DNA of 45,013 bases from Salinivirgaceae bacterium (GTDB lineage Bacteria; Bacteroidota; Bacteroidia; Bacteroidales; SZUA-534), in contig JAEINW010000018.1 in NCBI GenBank assembly GCA_016342715.1, positions 1 through 45,013 on the forward strand, read 5' to 3'. A program made the translations under genes and the position numbers. The notes below the pieces were generated by a model. It saw only the letters and a program-made list of their open reading frames with translations, was not told the DNA's origin and did not search any database. Of the stretch, positions 44,740 through 45,013 are shown in pieces; position 1 is the stretch's first letter; every line of letters begins with the position of its first letter.

Positions 44740-44916
44740 AAGAATAATTTGTTTTCGGTATTAGTTCGACTTTTTGTTTTTTATTCGTTTTCAATTCAAA
44801 AAAATATAGTCTCACTGATTTAAAGCAATAAAACGTAACTCGTTTGTTTCGTCGCATGCTGATTTTTGCTACTTATTGAACCTAGCTGCTTGCGACGGTT
44901 TTTACGGTTGGTTGTG

Positions 44917-44961
44917 CTTGGGGCGTTGCCCCAAGTTGAAATATATAAGCCTTGCAGGCAT
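44917..44961. repeat. Two-hairpin dispersed repeat, copy C
   Basis: Hairpin 1 is CTTGGGGC-GTT-GCCCCAAG (44917-44935). After an 11-nt spacer, hairpin 2 is AAGCCT-TGC-AGGCAT (44947-44961). In hairpin 2 a G-C pair of copy A appears as C-G, so the pairing is kept while the bases differ. Confidence 0.8.
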
Positions 44962-44971
44962 TTACTCATTA

Positions 44972-45013
44972 TTCCCTCTCAGTCCTTCGGACAGCTCTCC
45001 CAAGAGAGCACTT
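44972..45013 (+). repeat. DUF559-associated repeat R8
   Basis: TTCCCTCTCAGTCCTTCGGA then CAGCTCTCCCAAGAGAGCACTT. Read on the minus strand it is the R3/R5 type: hairpin I GCTCTC-TTGG-GAGAGC (paired change from GCTCCC/GGGAGC), hairpin II GTCC-GAA-GGAC. The window ends here, so the inverted partner expected about 60 nt further right cannot be seen. Confidence 0.75.

Larger units (their letters stand above)
44517..45013. other. Accessory intergenic region at right edge
   Basis: 497 nt without a gene. In order: the terminator T-run, a MITE (44565-44739), a 7-bp inverted repeat (CGTCGCA at 44850-44856 and TGCGACG at 44891-44897), two-hairpin repeat copy C (44917-44961) and DUF559-associated repeat R8 (44972-45013), which reaches the window edge. 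Confidence 0.75.

Noticed and set aside
44850-44897. CGTCGCA/TGCGACG inverted repeat as the end of a second mobile element
   Set aside because: The arms are only 7 bp with a 34-nt loop and no flanking duplication was found.

Overview
This window comes from a Bacteroidota chromosome, probably Bacteroidales or Marinilabiliales-like. The evidence is AT-rich DNA, phylum-typical promoters (a TAnnTTTG -7 box, often with TTG about 19 nt upstream, and weak Shine-Dalgarno signals), and the type IX secretion genes porU and porV. DUF4421, a RarA-type ATPase and a class IIA aldolase fit the same assignment. No tRNA, rRNA, prophage, integrase or CRISPR array was seen.

Layout. 1-495 is a gene-poor stretch with a two-hairpin dispersed repeat. 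514-5692 holds parE, parC and aroK. 5689-10456 (minus strand) is a four-gene MacAB-TolC-like export operon (adaptor, permease, TolC, ATPase). 10668-13573 carries tsaB, a DUF4421 barrel, marC and a HEAT-like protein. 13565-16943 (minus) carries a SplB-like radical SAM enzyme, an O-antigen-ligase-type polymerase and a Wzz chain-length protein. A GAF-SpoIIE phosphatase, efp, a GT39 glycosyltransferase and a cyclophilin follow. 21167-22922 has a PAS protein with a degenerate nucleotide-cyclase domain plus a secreted unknown. Next come fba and mltF, then a scarred region (25704-26745) with a pore-less potassium-channel RCK domain and a decayed outer-membrane barrel fragment. A GT-C-like membrane protein and long-form porU with porV follow.

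The accessory part is 34311-36945: sparse DNA with decayed fragments, a coiled-coil ORF, and a DUF559 (Vsr/PD-(D/E)xK-like) endonuclease gene set inside an array of alternating, inverted, GC-rich double-hairpin repeats. The layout resembles REP/BIME clusters around RAYT transposases, but the resident gene is a DUF559 nuclease. Housekeeping genes resume with pdxT-pdxS, rarA, a beta-barrel protein, a YjiH-like GATE membrane protein, a DUF4412 protein and an LPP20-like protein. The right edge (44517-45013) holds a MITE with perfect 14-bp terminal inverted repeats and an 8-bp target duplication, a third copy of the two-hairpin repeat, and another copy of the DUF559-associated repeat.

Most genes are core. 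The points most worth following are the DUF559 repeat array, the MITE, the covarying two-hairpin repeat, the cyclase-like protein lacking its metal ligands, and the pore-less RCK gene. All functional calls rest on motif recognition by eye; no database search was run.
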